From Haloferax denitrificans ATCC 35960 (lineage in GTDB: Archaea > Halobacteriota > Halobacteria > Halobacteriales > Haloferacaceae): 64,000 bases of DNA. Each line of letters opens with the position of its first letter. Position 1 is the stretch's first letter. The stretch is taken from contig NZ_AOLP01000012.1 in NCBI RefSeq assembly GCF_000337795.1, positions 124,001-188,000 of the forward strand, read 5' to 3'. Made by a program: the position numbers and the translations under genes. Of this stretch, positions 63,634 to 64,000 are shown in pieces. Under the pieces are notes generated by a model, which was given only the letters and a program-made list of their open reading frames with translations, made no database searches and had not been told where the DNA came from.

Positions 63634-64000
63634 CCGACGAGGAACTCGCCAAGGACCTCGGCCCGCTCGCGGCGTTGACAATCGGTATCGGGACGATGAT
63701 AGGCGCGGGAATCTTCGTGCTCCCCGGCGCGGCGGTCCAGGAGGCCGGGCCGCTCTCGGCCGCCGCGTTCGTCCTCGGCGGCGTTATCGCGCTCTTGACC
63801 GCCGCGTCGGCCAGCGAACTCGGCACCGCGATGCCGAAATCCGGCGGCGCGTACTACTACATCAACCACGCGCTCGGGCCGCTGTTCGGGAGCGTCGCCG
63901 GCTGGGGAAACTGGATGGGACTCGCGTTCGCCTCCGCGTTCTACATGACCGGCTTCGGTCAGTACGTGGTGACGTTCCTCCCCGTTCCGAGCCTCGTCCT
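63630..64000 (+). CDS. APC-family amino-acid permease (5' part, cut by window end)
   Basis: The first 123 codons of an amino acid-polyamine-organocation transporter. ELAKDLGPLAALTIGIGTMI and GAGIFVLPGAAV are the helix-1 signature. SASELGTAMPKSGGAYYYI is the helix-3 entry. The frame runs open off the window end. Coupled to the USP-like gene by a four-base overlap. Haloarchaeal APC permeases often carry or neighbour USP domains. Confidence 0.92.
   Translation, partial: MTDEELAKDLGPLAALTIGIGTMIGAGIFVLPGAAVQEAGPLSAAAFVLGGVIALLTAASASELGTAMPKSGGAYYYINHALGPLFGSVAGWGNWMGLAFASAFYMTGFGQYVVTFLPVPSLV

Noticed and set aside
61162-63681. Minus-strand open frame of 839 codons opposite the UPF0324 and stress-protein genes
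   Set aside because: Gly/Arg/Glu/Asp low-complexity shadow covering several convincing plus-strand genes with overlapping starts and stops.

Overview
The window is haloarchaeal chromosome, most probably Haloferax. GC content is high, the proteins are strongly acidic, and TATA boxes of the CTTAAA or TTTATA type sit about 27 bases before start codons, which implies leaderless mRNAs. The gene complement is archaeal: RFC large subunit, Cbf5, S17e, CofD, a DUF106 membrane insertase, PilA-type pilins and a B12-dependent ribonucleotide reductase. From memory, the order rfcL, maeB, pilins, nrdJ, trpDFEG, sucCD, pccB, pccA, asd resembles the H. volcanii main chromosome; I could not test this. I see no CRISPR array, transposase, integrase or replication origin.

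Layout. 0.1-3.6 kb: membrane protein, rfcL, zinc alcohol dehydrogenase, small zinc protein. 3.6-6.1 kb: polar amino-acid ABC transporter (minus strand). 6.3-11.8 kb: heme A synthase-like protein, an M24-fold protein with degenerate metal ligands, malic enzyme, membrane protein. 11.9-16.7 kb: RNase HI, EamA transporter, aldo/keto reductase, DUF1684 and small proteins. 16.8-21.3 kb: two adjacent pilin genes and nrdJ. 21.8-26 kb: trpD-F-E-G operon behind TGTACA operator-like repeats. 26.2-27.8 kb: two identical tRNA-Val genes and small genes. 27.8-32.7 kb: transducer and succinyl-CoA synthetase. 32.7-33.8 kb: a lower-GC island with a Fic/DOC protein and a tiny gene under a palindromic promoter. 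33.9-38.8 kb: two oxidoreductases and two tandem NSS transporters. 39-41.8 kb: pccB-pccX and a glycerophosphodiesterase. 42-45.6 kb: a tightly overlapping operon cofD / Dus-like / CitG-like / DUF447 / S17e. 46-50.3 kb: two HD hydrolases, an amidohydrolase, a stress protein. 50.3-54.6 kb: birA, pccA and asd. 54.7-57.3 kb: HPP protein, zinc protein, FkbM-like methyltransferase, tRNA-Pro with a partial copy of its 3' end. 57.4-64 kb: cbf5-cmk, DUF106, adk, a UPF0324 exporter, and a stress protein with an APC permease cut by the window edge.

How the genes fit together. pccB, pccX and pccA would form a biotin-dependent acyl(propionyl)-CoA carboxylase loaded by BirA, although the genes lie about 11 kb apart. 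A TTCGAC-N4-GTCGAA palindrome occurs upstream of both pccB and maeB and may co-regulate carboxylation and malic enzyme. SucCD and MaeB belong to central C4 metabolism. CofD makes an F420 precursor, and its three uncharacterised operon partners are the best candidate for an undescribed pathway. Other points of interest are the Fic locus, a BirA gene carrying an in-frame array of hairpins inside its catalytic domain, and the tRNA-Pro 3'-end duplication beside a foreign-looking methyltransferase. All names rest on motif recognition by eye, without database searches.
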